This document shows, piece after piece, positions 38,651 to 38,857 of a stretch of 38,857 nt of DNA. This stretch comes from a virus. The stretch's first letter is position 1, and each line of letters begins with the position of its first letter. Under the pieces are notes generated by a model. The model searched no databases and had not been told where the DNA came from. It saw only the letters and a list, made by a program, of their open reading frames with translations. A program made the position numbers and the translations under genes. The stretch spans positions 1 through 38,857 of IMG/VR virus record IMGVR_UViG_3300042691_005800; one strand, written 5' to 3'.

Positions 38651-38857
38651 AGGGGTGTGGGGTGACTTTGTTGAGGTGCGGGGCTTGGGGCGTAGTGTAC
38701 AGGGATTGGAATTGGATATGTACAGTTAGACTTTTTGGGGGGTTATTGGAACGGGTTTTTGGAACAAATTGGGGTGAATTGGAATCTGGAAAAGTACTAC
38801 TAAGGTTATGAAATGAATATAAAGAGTAGAGTAGTAGTAGTAGTAAAAAAAAAAAAA
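38651..38857. other. GT-rich non-coding right end with TTGGAA repeats
   Basis: No gene is supported here. The plus strand is rich in G and T and very poor in C, a sharp skew compared with the rest of the window. TTGGAA occurs at 38706, 38746, 38759 and 38779, with near copies TTGGAT at 38712 and CTGGAA at 38786. The last 30 or so bases are a GTA-type microsatellite followed by 13 A. It lies directly upstream of the outermost early promoter, so it could hold an origin, terminus or regulatory repeats. The final homopolymer may be an assembly or library artefact. Confidence 0.4.

Noticed and set aside
1-38857. Direct terminal repeats, att sites, integrase, insertion sequences
   Set aside because: The first and last few dozen bases do not match by eye, and no integrase, transposase or tRNA-like att core was seen.

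Overview
The window looks like part of a tailed bacteriophage genome (a metagenomic contig is my guess), with no cellular housekeeping genes, rRNA or tRNA that I can see. It has two opposed blocks. Bases 1-17073 are rightward late genes: a membrane protein (holin candidate), an M15-type endolysin, a free-standing HNH endonuclease, a P22 gp10-like tail protein, a jelly-roll fibre protein, three low-complexity virion proteins and a 2094-residue polyvalent/ejection protein. Bases 17070-38485 are leftward early genes. A single huge internal-type protein, a gp10-like protein and no visible tape-measure protein suggest a short-tailed virus. Terminase, portal and major capsid genes are absent, so the window is only part of the genome. 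Purine-rich Shine-Dalgarno sites and sigma70-like promoters suggest a Gram-negative host; a freshwater betaproteobacterium is a guess from general gene style and moderate GC.

Reading the early block in its direction of transcription (right to left): two promoter-leader modules at about 38.6 and 37.4 kb head sets of small genes. A six-to-seven-gene AAA+/VWA cluster follows (36.8-31.4 kb). Next is a dense chain of micro-genes (31.4-28.1 kb) holding a VRR-NUC nuclease, a glutaredoxin, a probable ribbon-helix-helix protein and many short phage proteins, most joined by 4-base ATGA stop/start overlaps. Then come a DUF3310 protein, a family A DNA polymerase with a 3'-5' exonuclease domain, two PD-(D/E)XK nucleases (one Cas4/RecB-like with four cysteines) and a small HNH protein. 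A sigma70-like promoter at 23.6 kb with a roughly 195-base structured leader drives a SNF2-type helicase, a small coiled-coil protein, a zinc-containing probable ssDNA-binding protein, an HTH protein and a primase-helicase fusion. The two blocks meet tail to tail at 17.07 kb, where there is a 10-bp hairpin.

The most notable signals are these. (1) A textbook -1 programmed frameshift site at 8357-8394 (C CCA AAG, 6-base spacer, 7-bp GC stem) would add 119 residues to the 829-residue virion protein. (2) An AAA+ MoxR-like / VWA-metallopeptidase cluster contains a 29-residue membrane microprotein between the two core genes. (3) A duplicated early promoter-leader module carries a conserved TTTCAC-N6-GTGAAA dyad. 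(4) Short glycine-glycine tags recur across consecutive virion proteins, including on the frameshift extension. (5) The DNA polymerase has leucine at the position of E. coli Pol I Phe762. Four small genes (29922-30080, 30577-30741, 34524-34613, 37659-37802) were found by reading the gaps.
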